DNA of 64,000 nt from positions 124,001 through 188,000 of the forward strand of contig NZ_JARYGZ010000004.1 of assembly GCF_029906645.1 (NCBI RefSeq), written 5' to 3'. How positions within the stretch are numbered: position 1 is the stretch's first letter; each line of letters opens with the position of its first letter. The position numbers and the translations under genes were made by a program. Under the pieces are notes generated by a model. That model searched no databases and was not told the DNA's origin. It was given only the letters and a program-made list of their open reading frames with translations. Of this stretch, positions 8,533-16,642 are shown one piece after another. Source of the stretch: Sphingomonas oryzagri. Its GTDB lineage: Bacteria > Pseudomonadota > Alphaproteobacteria > Sphingomonadales > Sphingomonadaceae.

Positions 8533-11238
8533 ATGACGATGCGCATGCTGATCGACGCGCGCCACCCGGAAGAGACACGGGTCGCGGTCGCCAAGGGTAA
8601 CCGGATCGAAGAGTTCGATTTCGAGAGTGCCGAACGCAAGCAGCTCAAGGGTAACATCTATCTCGCCAAGGTGACCCGCGTGGAGCCCTCGCTCCAGGCG
8701 GCCTTCATCGAGTTCGGCGGCAACCGCCACGGCTTCCTCGCCTTCTCGGAAATCCACCCGGATTACTATCAGATCCCCAAGGAGGATCGCGACGCGCTGC
8801 TGCGCGAGGAGCAGGAAGAGGCCGAGGCGCTCGCCGCCGAGGACGACGATCATTTCGACGACGAGCATGACGATCACGATCATGATCACGCCGAAGCGTC
8901 CGATCACGACATCGACGTCGAATCGATCGAGCGTCTCGACGACGATGGCGGCCATGACGAGGAGCCGTCGGCCGAGGATCATCCGCACGAGGACGGTGAG
9001 GAGGCCGCCAAGCCGCGCCGTTCCAAGTCGGCCGGTCGCGGCGATGGCGATCATGTCGAGGCGCTGCGCAAGCGCCGCCAGAACCTGCGCCGCCGCTACA
9101 AGATCCAGGACGTCATCCGCCGCCGCCAGGTGCTGCTGGTGCAGGTCGTCAAGGAGGAGCGCGGCAACAAGGGCGCGGCGCTGACCACCTATCTGTCGCT
9201 CGCCGGCCGTTACTGCGTGCTGATGCCCAACACGTCGCACGGCGGCGGAATCTCGCGGAAGATCTCGAACGCCGCCGACCGCAAGCGCCTCAAGACGATC
9301 ATGGCGGAGATGAACCTGCCGCGCACGATGGGCTGCATCGTCCGCACCGCGGGCCTCCAGCGCACCAAGGTCGAGATCAAGCGCGACTTCGATTATCTCG
9401 CGCGCCTGTGGGACGGTATTCGCGAGAATACGCTGAAGTCCGAAGCGCCGGCTCTGATCTACGAGGACAGCAACCTCATCAAGCGCGCCATCCGCGACAT
9501 CTATTCGCGCGAGATCGACGAGGTGATCGTCGAGGGCGAGGAAGGCTATCGCACCAGCCGCGATTACATGAAGCTGCTGATGCCGAGGCATGCGAAGAAG
9601 ATCCGGCCCTATGTGGACCCGGTGCCGCTCTTCCAGCGCTTCGGCGTCGAGGATCAACTGACCGCGATGTACCAGCCGGTCGTCCAGCTGAAATCGGGCG
9701 GCTATCTGGTCATCAACCCGACCGAGGCGCTCGTCTCGATCGACATCAACTCGGGCCGCTCGACGCGCGAGCACAATATCGAGCAGACCGCGACCGCGAC
9801 CAACCTCGAGGCGGCGCACGAGATTGCCCGCCAGCTGCGCCTGCGCGACATGGCCGGCCTCGTCGTCATCGACTTCATCGACATGGAGAACGGATCGAAC
9901 ATCCGGAAGGTCGAGAAGGCGATGAAGGAGGCGCTGAAGAACGATCGCGCCCGCATCCAGGTCGGCCGCATCTCGTCCTTCGGCCTGATGGAGATGAGCC
10001 GCCAGCGCCTGCGCACCGGCGTGCTCGAAGCCTCCACCCGCATCTGCCCGCATTGCGAGGGCACTGGCTTCGTGCGCACCGCGTCGTCGGCAGGCCTGTC
10101 GGCGCTGCGCCTGCTTGAAGAGGCCGCCGCGCGCGGTCGTGGCACCCAGCTGGTGCTGCGCGCGTCGCGCGAGGCGACCATCTATGTGCTCAACCGCAAG
10201 CGCGCCGAGATCATGGAGATCGAGGATCGCTACGGCGTCCATATCGAGGTGATGCCCGATCACCACGACGAGGGCGCGCGGATGACCGTGGACATCTCCG
10301 GCCCGCCGCCGGCGCAGATGCCCAAGCTCGCCCCGATCCCCGAGCCGGAGCCGGACGACGATATCGTCGACGATTACGAGGACGAGATCGAGGAGGAAGA
10401 GGCCGAGGCGGCTGAGGAGCGCGGCCAGCGCGAACCGCGTGGCGGCCGGGACGAGGAGGGCGAGGGCAACGGCCGTCGCCGTCGCCGTCGTCGTCGTCGT
10501 GGCGGTCGCCGCGACGATGCGCCCGAGGGTGCCGAGCAGGCCGATGCCGCCGAGGGCGAAGAACCGGCCGACGAGGACAGCGAGGCCGAGCCGGTCGAGG
10601 CGTCCGAGGGCGAGCAGGAAGAGGGCGAGGGCAATGGCCGTCGCCGTCGCCGCCGCCGTGGCCGTCGTGGCGGTCGCCGCCGCGAGGGCGAGGAGCAGCT
10701 GATCGTCGATGCCGGCGATGTCGGCCCGATGGCGACCGATGTGGCCGAGGTTGCGCCCGAGGTGCTGGCGGAAGCCGAGCCGGTCGAAGCGACGCCGGTG
10801 AGCGCGCCTGCAGCCGAGGCGACGGACGCGAAGTCGGCCAAGCCCAAGGCGCGTCGCCGCCCCAAGGCGCGTGCCGCCGAGGACGCGCCGGCCGTCGAGG
10901 CCGCGCCCGAGCCGGTCGCCGCTGAGCCGGTCGCGGAGGAGGCTCCGGCCAAGCCCAAGCGCCGCACGCGCAAGAAGGCTGAGCCGGCCGTCGAGGCGCC
11001 CGCCGCCGAGGTCGCGCCCGAGCCGGCCGCCGCGGAGGAGGCCCCGGCCAAGCCCAAGGCGCGCCGTACGCGCAAGAAGGCCGAACCGGCCGCCGCCGAA
11101 CCCGCCGTCGGCACGCCCGCCGAGGAAGAGGCCGCGCCGGCCCCCGCCGAGGAAACGGCCGCCAGCGACGGCAACGGAGAGGCGGAGTCCGACGAGGCGC
11201 CTCGCCGCGGTTGGTGGCAGCGCACCTTCGGCGCCTGA
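8533..11238 (+). CDS. rne: Ribonuclease E
   Basis: 901 residues from the ATG at 8533 (MTMRMLIDARHPEETR), with GGAG 8 bases upstream. An open extension back to 8239 is not coding. RNase E is the main mRNA-decay and rRNA-processing endonuclease and the degradosome scaffold. The S1 domain starts near residue 35 and is split by an acidic, His-rich insert at about residues 100-180. The catalytic DNase I-like core contains VSIDINSGRST (Asp near 407) and VIDFIDMENG. The zinc link CPHCEGTG starts at C505. The C-terminal ~280 residues are low-complexity: acidic stretches, two Arg-rich blocks (about 10467-10515 and 10630-10684), then Ala/Pro/Glu repeats with KPKARRTRKK units. It ends GWWQRTFGA. In Caulobacter a C-terminal GWW motif of RNase E binds polynucleotide phosphorylase, so the same contact is expected here. 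Confidence 0.96.
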   Translation: MTMRMLIDARHPEETRVAVAKGNRIEEFDFESAERKQLKGNIYLAKVTRVEPSLQAAFIEFGGNRHGFLAFSEIHPDYYQIPKEDRDALLREEQEEAEALAAEDDDHFDDEHDDHDHDHAEASDHDIDVESIERLDDDGGHDEEPSAEDHPHEDGEEAAKPRRSKSAGRGDGDHVEALRKRRQNLRRRYKIQDVIRRRQVLLVQVVKEERGNKGAALTTYLSLAGRYCVLMPNTSHGGGISRKISNAADRKRLKTIMAEMNLPRTMGCIVRTAGLQRTKVEIKRDFDYLARLWDGIRENTLKSEAPALIYEDSNLIKRAIRDIYSREIDEVIVEGEEGYRTSRDYMKLLMPRHAKKIRPYVDPVPLFQRFGVEDQLTAMYQPVVQLKSGGYLVINPTEALVSIDINSGRSTREHNIEQTATATNLEAAHEIARQLRLRDMAGLVVIDFIDMENGSNIRKVEKAMKEALKNDRARIQVGRISSFGLMEMSRQRLRTGVLEASTRICPHCEGTGFVRTASSAGLSALRLLEEAAARGRGTQLVLRASREATIYVLNRKRAEIMEIEDRYGVHIEVMPDHHDEGARMTVDISGPPPAQMPKLAPIPEPEPDDDIVDDYEDEIEEEEAEAAEERGQREPRGGRDEEGEGNGRRRRRRRRRGGRRDDAPEGAEQADAAEGEEPADEDSEAEPVEASEGEQEEGEGNGRRRRRRRGRRGGRRREGEEQLIVDAGDVGPMATDVAEVAPEVLAEAEPVEATPVSAPAAEATDAKSAKPKARRRPKARAAEDAPAVEAAPEPVAAEPVAEEAPAKPKRRTRKKAEPAVEAPAAEVAPEPAAAEEAPAKPKARRTRKKAEPAAAEPAVGTPAEEEAAPAPAEETAASDGNGEAESDEAPRRGWWQRTFGA

Positions 11239-11247
11239 TCGACCGCC

Positions 11248-11327
11248 GTCATTGCGAGCAAAGCGAAGCAATCCGGAGCCACCGACGTGGAACTGGATTG
11301 CTTCGTCGCTTCGCTCCCCGCAATGAC
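11248..11327. repeat. Dispersed palindromic repeat A, copy 2
   Basis: An 80-base inverted repeat from GTCATTGCGAG to CGCAATGAC, ten bases after the rne stop, with inner arms GCGAAGCAATCC and GGATTGCTTCG. It may serve as the rne 3' hairpin. No T-run follows it. Confidence 0.9.
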
Positions 11328-11380
11328 GCCGGAGGTCGGCGCGTCAGCCGGGGTTCAGGCCGGGGAGGCGAGGATTGAGC

Positions 11381-12790
11381 ATGGCCGCTAATGCCATTCG
11401 CCTCGCCCCCGCACGCCTCGCCGCGCTTGGTCGCTTCCTCACGCTTCTCTTCCTGACTTTCCTCGTCGCCGGCCGTCCGCTGCTGGCACAGGATGGCGAT
11501 CCGCAGATCCTGCGCGATACCGAGACCGAGCAGTTCCTCGCCGACATCTCCGCGCCGCTGGCCAAGTCCGCTGGCCTTGCGCCCGGCGCGTTGAAGGTCG
11601 TGCTGATCAACGATCCGGAGATCAACGCCTTCGTCGCCGGCGGCCAGACCATCTACATCAACTCCGGCCTGATCCTTGCCGCCGACAATGCCAATGAGGT
11701 GGAAGGCGTGATCGCCCACGAGCTCGGTCATATCGAGGCCGGGCATATTCCGCTGCAGGGCGAGGGGCTGCGGCCCGCGAGCCGTATCGCGCTGCTGTCG
11801 CTGCTGCTCGGCGTCGCGGCGATCGCGGCGGGCGCAGCCGGACCCGGCATGGCCGCGCTCGGCGCCGGCACCCAGGTCGCGCAGAGCAAGGCGCTGGCTT
11901 TCACGCGGGGGCAGGAGGGCAGTGCCGATGCCTCGGCCGTCCGCCATCTCAACGAGGCGCATTATTCGGGCAAGGGCATGGTCAGCTTCTTCGCCAAACT
12001 GAAGCAGGAGGAATATCGCCTCACCCCGGCCGACGCGACCATCGATCCCTACGCGCAGACCCACCCCATGACCGACGATCGCGAGGCGGCGCTGACCGCC
12101 GACCTCCAGAAATCGCCCTGGTGGAACGCGATGCCGGATCCGGCGCAGCAGGCGCGCTTCCTGCGGGTGAAGGCCAAGCTGGCGGGCTATGTGCAGGATC
12201 CCGACGTGACGCTGCGCAAGATGCCGGAGAGCGATCAGACCATTCCCGCCCATTATGCCCGCGCTTATGCGTGGCACCGCGCCGCTTATCCGGACAAGGC
12301 CAACCAGGAGGCGGACGCGCTGCTCGCCACCGCGCCGCTCGATCCCTATTTCAACGAGCTGAAAGGCCAGATCCTGCTGGAGAACGGCCATCCCAAGGAG
12401 GCGCTGGCGCCGCTGCGCATCGCGGTGGCGCAATCGCACGGCGCGCCGTTGATCTCCGCGCTGTTCGGGCAGGCGCTCATCGCCACCGATGATCCGGCCA
12501 ATTTCGCGGAGGCCGAGAAGGTGCTGAAGGTCTCGGTCGACAAAGATCGCGAGGACCCGCTCGCCTGGTATGCGCTGGGCGCCGTCTATGCGCAGCGCGG
12601 CGACGAGGCGCACGCCGCGCTCGCCAGTGCGGAAAAATATGCGATGGACGGTAACGATCAACTCGCACGAACGAATGCGGAGAAGGCGCTGCTCGGCCTG
12701 AAGCAGGGGACGCCCGATTATCTGCGTGCGGAGGACATCGCGGTCACCTCGCGCAACAACATGGACAGCCGGTACGGGAAGAAGCGTTGA
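11381..12790 (+). CDS. M48-family metalloprotease with TPR-like C-terminus (BepA-like)
   Basis: 469 residues from the ATG at 11381, with AGG 7 bases upstream; a TTG at 11375 would add two residues. A signal sequence covers residues 1 to about 37 (hydrophobic LTLLFLTFLVA, then LLAQ). The zinc protease motif HELGH is at 113-117 and the third ligand is E179 in GQEGSADASA. A hydrophobic segment (IALLSLLLGVAAIAAG) lies between them. The second half is built of TPR-like helices. BepA-type proteases act in the periplasm on outer-membrane protein assembly. The gene overlaps the downstream DsbA-like gene by four bases, suggesting translational coupling and a joint envelope quality-control role (inference). 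Confidence 0.92.
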   Translation: MAANAIRLAPARLAALGRFLTLLFLTFLVAGRPLLAQDGDPQILRDTETEQFLADISAPLAKSAGLAPGALKVVLINDPEINAFVAGGQTIYINSGLILAADNANEVEGVIAHELGHIEAGHIPLQGEGLRPASRIALLSLLLGVAAIAAGAAGPGMAALGAGTQVAQSKALAFTRGQEGSADASAVRHLNEAHYSGKGMVSFFAKLKQEEYRLTPADATIDPYAQTHPMTDDREAALTADLQKSPWWNAMPDPAQQARFLRVKAKLAGYVQDPDVTLRKMPESDQTIPAHYARAYAWHRAAYPDKANQEADALLATAPLDPYFNELKGQILLENGHPKEALAPLRIAVAQSHGAPLISALFGQALIATDDPANFAEAEKVLKVSVDKDREDPLAWYALGAVYAQRGDEAHAALASAEKYAMDGNDQLARTNAEKALLGLKQGTPDYLRAEDIAVTSRNNMDSRYGKKR

Positions 12791-13524
12791 GCATTGGGTG
12801 GAAGGAAGCGGCGGGCGGCCTTGGGGCCGCAGCGCTGGGTGCGATCGCGACGGTCGCGGTGATGGGCGGCTTCGGCCATACCGGGGGCGGCGCGCCCGAT
12901 CCCAAGGCGACCGGCGAGATCGTGCATCAATATCTGCTCGATCACCCGGAGGTGATCCCCGAGGCGATGGACCGGCTGCAGGACAAGCAGACCGCGCAGG
13001 CGATCGACGCCAACCGCGCGCAGATCGAGGCTCCGTTCGCGGGCGCGATCGCCGGCAATCCCAAGGGCGACGTGACGCTGGTCGAATATTTCGATTATGC
13101 CTGCGGCTATTGTCGGCAGAGCGTGGCGGACGTCGACAGGCTGATCGCGACCGACCCGAAGCTGCGCGTCGTCTACAAGGAATTGCCGGTACTCGACGGC
13201 GCGATCAGTGACCGTGCCGCGCAGGTGAGCCTCGTCGCCGCCAAGGCTGGCAAGTTCGGGGCCTTCCACCACGCGCTCTATCAGGTTCCGGCCCCGCTCG
13301 ACGATGCCAAGACGGACGCGGTGGCGGCGAAGATGGGGCTGGATCTGTCGGGGATGTCCAGCGCGGACATCGTCAACGAGATCAACGCCAACCTGACGGC
13401 GGGCCGATCGCTGCGCATGTCCGGCACGCCGACCTTCATCATCGGCGATCAACTGCTGGCGGGCGCGGTGGGCTATGATGCCCTCAAGGACGCGATCGCC
13501 AAGGCCCGCAAGGCGAAGGGCTGA
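12787..13524 (+). CDS. DsbA-family thiol:disulfide oxidoreductase
   Basis: 245 residues from a TTG that overlaps the TGA of the metalloprotease gene. A hydrophobic N-terminal segment (about 8-28) targets or anchors it to the periplasmic side. The thioredoxin fold carries the redox motif C106-G-Y-C109 in YFDYACGYCRQ. The cis-Pro loop is SGTPTFIIGD. The charged linker at 60-80 (MDRLQDKQTAQAIDANRAQI) resembles the N-terminal region of ScsC/BcfH-type trimeric disulfide isomerases, so isomerase or oxidase activity are both possible. Its coupling to an envelope protease supports a role in periplasmic protein quality control. Confidence 0.9.
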   Translation: MSIGWKEAAGGLGAAALGAIATVAVMGGFGHTGGGAPDPKATGEIVHQYLLDHPEVIPEAMDRLQDKQTAQAIDANRAQIEAPFAGAIAGNPKGDVTLVEYFDYACGYCRQSVADVDRLIATDPKLRVVYKELPVLDGAISDRAAQVSLVAAKAGKFGAFHHALYQVPAPLDDAKTDAVAAKMGLDLSGMSSADIVNEINANLTAGRSLRMSGTPTFIIGDQLLAGAVGYDALKDAIAKARKAKG

Positions 13525-13610
13525 TCCCGCCCTTCAATCGTGAATTTCACATCATCCGTATCGGGGGCGGGCCGGTGTTTCGAACGCCGCCCGCGCCCCC
13601 TCGCTTCGGC

Positions 13611-13871
13611 TTACGGGCTGACCGAATCGTGCCCGTTGTCCTTCGTCGCGACGATGATGCCGCCGGCGGCCACGCCCGCGAGAAGCACCAGCGGCAGGAC
13701 AGCCGATCCACCCAGCTTCGACTTGCCGGCGGGGTTCGCCGTCCGGACGCCCGACTGCACGCCGGGCTGCAGCGAGACCGTGCCTGCGGAGGGTTGGATC
13801 GGCACCGCGGCCATGGCCTGACCGGCGAATGCCACCGCGGCGAGCAGCAGCGTACTGCGAGCAAATTTCAT
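13611..13871 (-). CDS. Small secreted or membrane protein, paralogue of the divergent neighbour
   Basis: 86 residues from the ATG at 13871, preceded by GGGAGG. Residues 1-22 are a signal peptide (MKFARSTLLLAAVAFAGQAMAA). A second hydrophobic segment, SAVLPLVLLAGVAAGGIIVA, sits near the C-terminus, followed by the charged end KDNGHDSVSP. The divergent gene at 14010-14294 has the same plan: signal peptide, SLQP motif, Gly/Ala hydrophobic segment and a tail ending VSP. I do not recognise a named family. An integral-membrane or surface location is possible. Confidence 0.7.
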   Translation of the reverse strand: MKFARSTLLLAAVAFAGQAMAAVPIQPSAGTVSLQPGVQSGVRTANPAGKSKLGGSAVLPLVLLAGVAAGGIIVATKDNGHDSVSP

Positions 13872-13920
13872 GAGGAGCCTCCCTTGGCCGCCTGATCGCG
13901 ACCAACGTCTACGCATCGCG

Positions 13921-13992
13921 CAAAATTTTGTTCCGCCTTCGGAGCCATTTATCGCAATGCGCGTTATAGGGAGGGGCAGGGATTGCCCTGCC
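13921..13992. promoter_or_regulatory. Shared control region of the divergent small-protein pair
   Basis: Between the two divergent starts lie a perfect 10-base palindrome CAAAATTTTG (13921-13930), a TATAGG (13966-13971) that could be a rightward -10, and a perfect hairpin GGCAGGG-attg-CCCTGCC (13975-13992) in the presumed 5' leader of the rightward gene. The regulator is unknown. Confidence 0.4.
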
Positions 13993-14009
13993 ATCCAGGG
14001 AGGTCTTCT

Positions 14010-14294
14010 ATGAGACTATCGAATTTGGTCGCCGGCGCGGCCGCAATCATGATCATTTCGGGCAGCGCCGGTGCTGCCGTGCGGCCGGCCGTCGGCGTTG
14101 CCTCCCTCCAGCCGACGCAGATGGCGGGTAGCCGGATCGGTGCGCCGGCCTCCGGCGCGCGCGCGCATCTGGCGGGCGGCGGCGCCGGGCTGGCGATCGT
14201 CGGTGTCGCGGCGGTCGGTATCGGTGTGGCCGTCGCGGATGCGGCGGGCGCATTCAAGGACGATGACCACCATCTCAATCCGGTCAGCCCCTGA
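14010..14294 (+). CDS. Small secreted or membrane protein, paralogue of the divergent neighbour
   Basis: 94 residues from the ATG at 14010, with GGGAGG upstream. A signal peptide ends near residue 23 (AAAIMIISGSAGAA). Then SLQPTQM, a Gly/Ala hydrophobic segment (LAGGGAGLAIVGVAAVGIGVAVA) and an acidic/His tail DDDHHLNPVSP. The arrangement matches the protein encoded at 13611-13871 on the other strand, which suggests an old inverted duplication. The function is unknown. Confidence 0.7.
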   Translation: MRLSNLVAGAAAIMIISGSAGAAVRPAVGVASLQPTQMAGSRIGAPASGARAHLAGGGAGLAIVGVAAVGIGVAVADAAGAFKDDDHHLNPVSP

Positions 14295-14403
14295 ACGACA
14301 AGGCGACCGAAGCCGTGATGCTTCGGTCGCCGGCTTGTGCGGCGGGCCAGGCCCCGCATTGTGAATAGTTCGTGGGAACGGTGCTGCGCCCTAGAATGGC
14401 GGC

Positions 14404-15396
14404 ATGATCCACCGCCACTGGCGCCTGATCGCGCATCCCGAAGGCACGCGGTTCGACGACGCGATCCGTCTGGAAGAGGCGCCGCGCCCCGATCCGCAGG
14501 ATGGCGAGGTGCTGATCCGCAACCGCTGGCTGTCGCTCGATGCCGGCACGCGCATGTGGATGACGCCGCGCACCGACGGCTATCAGCCGCCGCTGCCGCT
14601 GGGCATCGTGGTGCCGGGGCAGGCGATGGGCGAGGTGGTCGCCTCCCGCCATCCCGGTTTCCGCGAAGGCGACTGGGTGCGCGGCTTCGGCCAGTGGGCG
14701 GACCATAGCTGCGTGCGGCCCGAGACGAGCGGACTGACAGTGCTCGATCCCCGCATCGATGACATCCGCCAGCATCTCGGCGCGCTCGGCATGAACGGCT
14801 GGACGGCCTATGCCGGCGTCGCCGAGGTCGGGCGGGCGCAGGCAGGCGAAACGGTGCTGGTCTCCGCCGCCGCCGGATCGACCGGGCTGCTCGCGCTGCA
14901 GATCGCGCGCAATCTCGGCTGCCGCACCGCCGGCATCGCGGGCGGTGCGGAGAAATGCCGCTATCTCACCGGCACGATCGGGGTCGATGTCGCGATCGAC
15001 CGGCGGGCCGATGACGTGGCCGCGCGACTGGCCGCGCTCGGCGGCGTGAACGTCTATTTCGACAATGTCGGCGGCCCGCTGCTCGATGCCGTGTTACCCC
15101 AGATGGCGCATTACGGCCGCATCGCGCTGTGCGGCCTGATCGCCGATTACGAGGAAGCCGGCACCATTGTCCGCCGCTTCGACCAGATCCTGATGCGGCG
15201 GCTGCAGGTTACCGGCTTCTTCTCGCCCGATTTCGCGCATCGCGGGTCGGAGCTTACCGCCATCCTGCGCGCATGGCTGGACGAGGGCCGGCTCACCATG
15301 CCGTTCGACGAGACGGCAGGCCTGGAGAACACGCTTGCCGCTTATGCCCGGCTGTTCACCGGCGGCAATCTCGGCAAGGTGATCGTGCGCGTCTGA
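14404..15396 (+). CDS. NADP-dependent medium-chain oxidoreductase (zinc-independent, PTGR/CurA-like)
   Basis: 330 residues. The N-terminal GroES-like fold includes NRWLSLDAGTRMWM and PLGIVVPGQAMGEV. The nucleotide-binding motif is VLVSAAAGSTGLLALQIA. No catalytic-zinc cysteines are present. The segment FDNVGGPLLDAVLPQM followed by GRIALCGLIADYE is typical of double-bond reductases that act on alpha,beta-unsaturated ketones or 2-alkenals. The exact substrate is not readable from sequence. The gene ends two bases before the convergent hydroxyacid dehydrogenase. Confidence 0.88.
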   Translation: MIHRHWRLIAHPEGTRFDDAIRLEEAPRPDPQDGEVLIRNRWLSLDAGTRMWMTPRTDGYQPPLPLGIVVPGQAMGEVVASRHPGFREGDWVRGFGQWADHSCVRPETSGLTVLDPRIDDIRQHLGALGMNGWTAYAGVAEVGRAQAGETVLVSAAAGSTGLLALQIARNLGCRTAGIAGGAEKCRYLTGTIGVDVAIDRRADDVAARLAALGGVNVYFDNVGGPLLDAVLPQMAHYGRIALCGLIADYEEAGTIVRRFDQILMRRLQVTGFFSPDFAHRGSELTAILRAWLDEGRLTMPFDETAGLENTLAAYARLFTGGNLGKVIVRV

Positions 15397-15398
15397 TT

Positions 15399-16328
15399 CT
15401 ACTCGGCCGGATTGGGCAGCGGCTCGCCGGCAAAGAAGGCGGCGAGATTGGCGAGCAGCATGTCGCGCATCTGGCTGACCGAGCGATCCGTGGCGCCCGC
15501 CGTGTGCGGGGTGAGCACGGTGTTGGGCACGTCCGCCCAGCGCTCGGCCGGGGTCGGCTCGGTCGCGAACACGTCGAGCGCGGCGCCGCCGACCCGCCCG
15601 TCCTTCAGCGCAGCGATCAGCGAGTCCTCGTCGACGAGCTGGCCGCGCGCGACGTTGACCAGCAGGCCCTGCGGCCCGAGCGCATCGATCACCTCGGCCG
15701 AGACCATCCCGACATTGCCGCCATGCGCGCGCGCCGCGACCGCGAGAATGTCGCTCTCCCGCGCCAGCGCGACGAGGCTTTCGGCGCGGGGCCAGCGGGC
15801 ATCCGGCTTGGGGTTCGGCCCCCACCAGGCGACGCTCATCCGCATCACTTCCGCCCGTGCGGCCAGCGCCACGCCGATGCTGCCGAGGCCGACGATGCCC
15901 AGCCGCTTGCCGGCGAGCGAGCGGGTCAGCGGCGTCTCGCGCGCGTGCCAGCCACCGGCGCGCAGCCGCGCATCGCCCGGTACGATGGCGCGGGCATGGC
16001 CCAGGATCAGCCCGATCGCGTGATCGGCGACATCCTCGTCATTGACGTTGTGTGCGTGGCTGACGGCGATGCCGCGCGCCTTCGCCCATGCCACGTCGAT
16101 CCCGTCATAGCCGACGGTGAAGCAGGCGATCAGCCCGAGCCTGGGCATCCGGTCTACCAGTTCCGGCGGAATCGCGAACTCGCCCGCCGCCACCAGCGCC
16201 TGCACCTCGCCGATGCGGGCCTCGTCATCGGCTTCCCACAGCTTCAGCACCTTATAGTCCGCCGCCAGGGCCATAGCCAACGGGGCCAGATGGGGCTGGG
16301 CGATGAGGATGGAGGGTTTGGCGGACAT
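15399..16328 (-). CDS. D-isomer-specific 2-hydroxyacid dehydrogenase (glyoxylate/hydroxypyruvate reductase-like)
   Basis: 309 residues from the ATG at 16328, with AGGAG upstream; an open extension to 16385 overlaps the holin gene. The Rossmann motif is GKRLGIVGLGSIGVALAARA. The catalytic triad regions are NVARGQLVDEDSL (Arg), the downstream TEPTPAERW (Glu) and LTPHTAGAT (His). Family members reduce glyoxylate, hydroxypyruvate or other 2-keto acids with NAD(P)H. It begins 26 bases after the holin stop on the same strand, so it may be transcribed with the lysis pair. Confidence 0.9.
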   Translation of the reverse strand: MSAKPSILIAQPHLAPLAMALAADYKVLKLWEADDEARIGEVQALVAAGEFAIPPELVDRMPRLGLIACFTVGYDGIDVAWAKARGIAVSHAHNVNDEDVADHAIGLILGHARAIVPGDARLRAGGWHARETPLTRSLAGKRLGIVGLGSIGVALAARAEVMRMSVAWWGPNPKPDARWPRAESLVALARESDILAVAARAHGGNVGMVSAEVIDALGPQGLLVNVARGQLVDEDSLIAALKDGRVGGAALDVFATEPTPAERWADVPNTVLTPHTAGATDRSVSQMRDMLLANLAAFFAGEPLPNPAE

Positions 16329-16354
16329 ACGGGTCTCCTGAAAGCTGCACACGC

Positions 16355-16639
16355 TTACGATCGGGGCGCCTTCGCCTTGCCCCATTCGCGCACCACCGTG
16401 TAGCCCAGATAACCTGTGCCGAAGAGTGCGTAGAGCGGCTCGGGGATTGCATCGAGATAGGCGGCGATCGCACGCGTCATCGCGGCGGCCATGACGGGCG
16501 CGACGGCCGCGATCCCCGCCATCGGAAAGGCGCCGAGCAGCAGCGCGTACATCACGTAGAGGAAGGCGGGGCGCGCGCGGGAGGTGAACCGATCGGCCGA
16601 GGCGTCCTCGATGTCGAGCGGGGAGGGCGAGAAGGCCAT
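16355..16639 (-). CDS. Holin-like small membrane protein (gene-transfer-agent type)
   Basis: 94 residues. After a polar N-terminus (DRFTSRARPAFLYV) there are two clear hydrophobic segments, FLYVMYALLLGAFPMAGIAA and VAPVMAAAMTRAIAAYL, then a weaker one around YALFGTGYLGYTVV and a basic tail. This resembles the three-TM holin family associated with gene transfer agent release in alphaproteobacteria. The gene starts three bases after an endolysin stop, the usual pairing for a lysis cassette. The family call is from memory of the family pattern; the pairing makes it credible. Confidence 0.7.
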   Translation of the reverse strand: MAFSPSPLDIEDASADRFTSRARPAFLYVMYALLLGAFPMAGIAAVAPVMAAAMTRAIAAYLDAIPEPLYALFGTGYLGYTVVREWGKAKAPRS

Positions 16640-16642
16640 TGC

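Noticed and set aside
10467-10684. Short GTCGCC/GTCGTC repeats as a possible CRISPR or microsatellite
   Set aside because: They are in frame and encode the Arg-rich blocks of RNase E; there is no repeat-spacer pattern.
8530-11271. A 913-codon frame antisense to rne
   Set aside because: Composition of Leu/Gly/Arg repeats mirrors the Ala/Glu/Arg repeats of RNase E; no ribosome-binding site and no family features.
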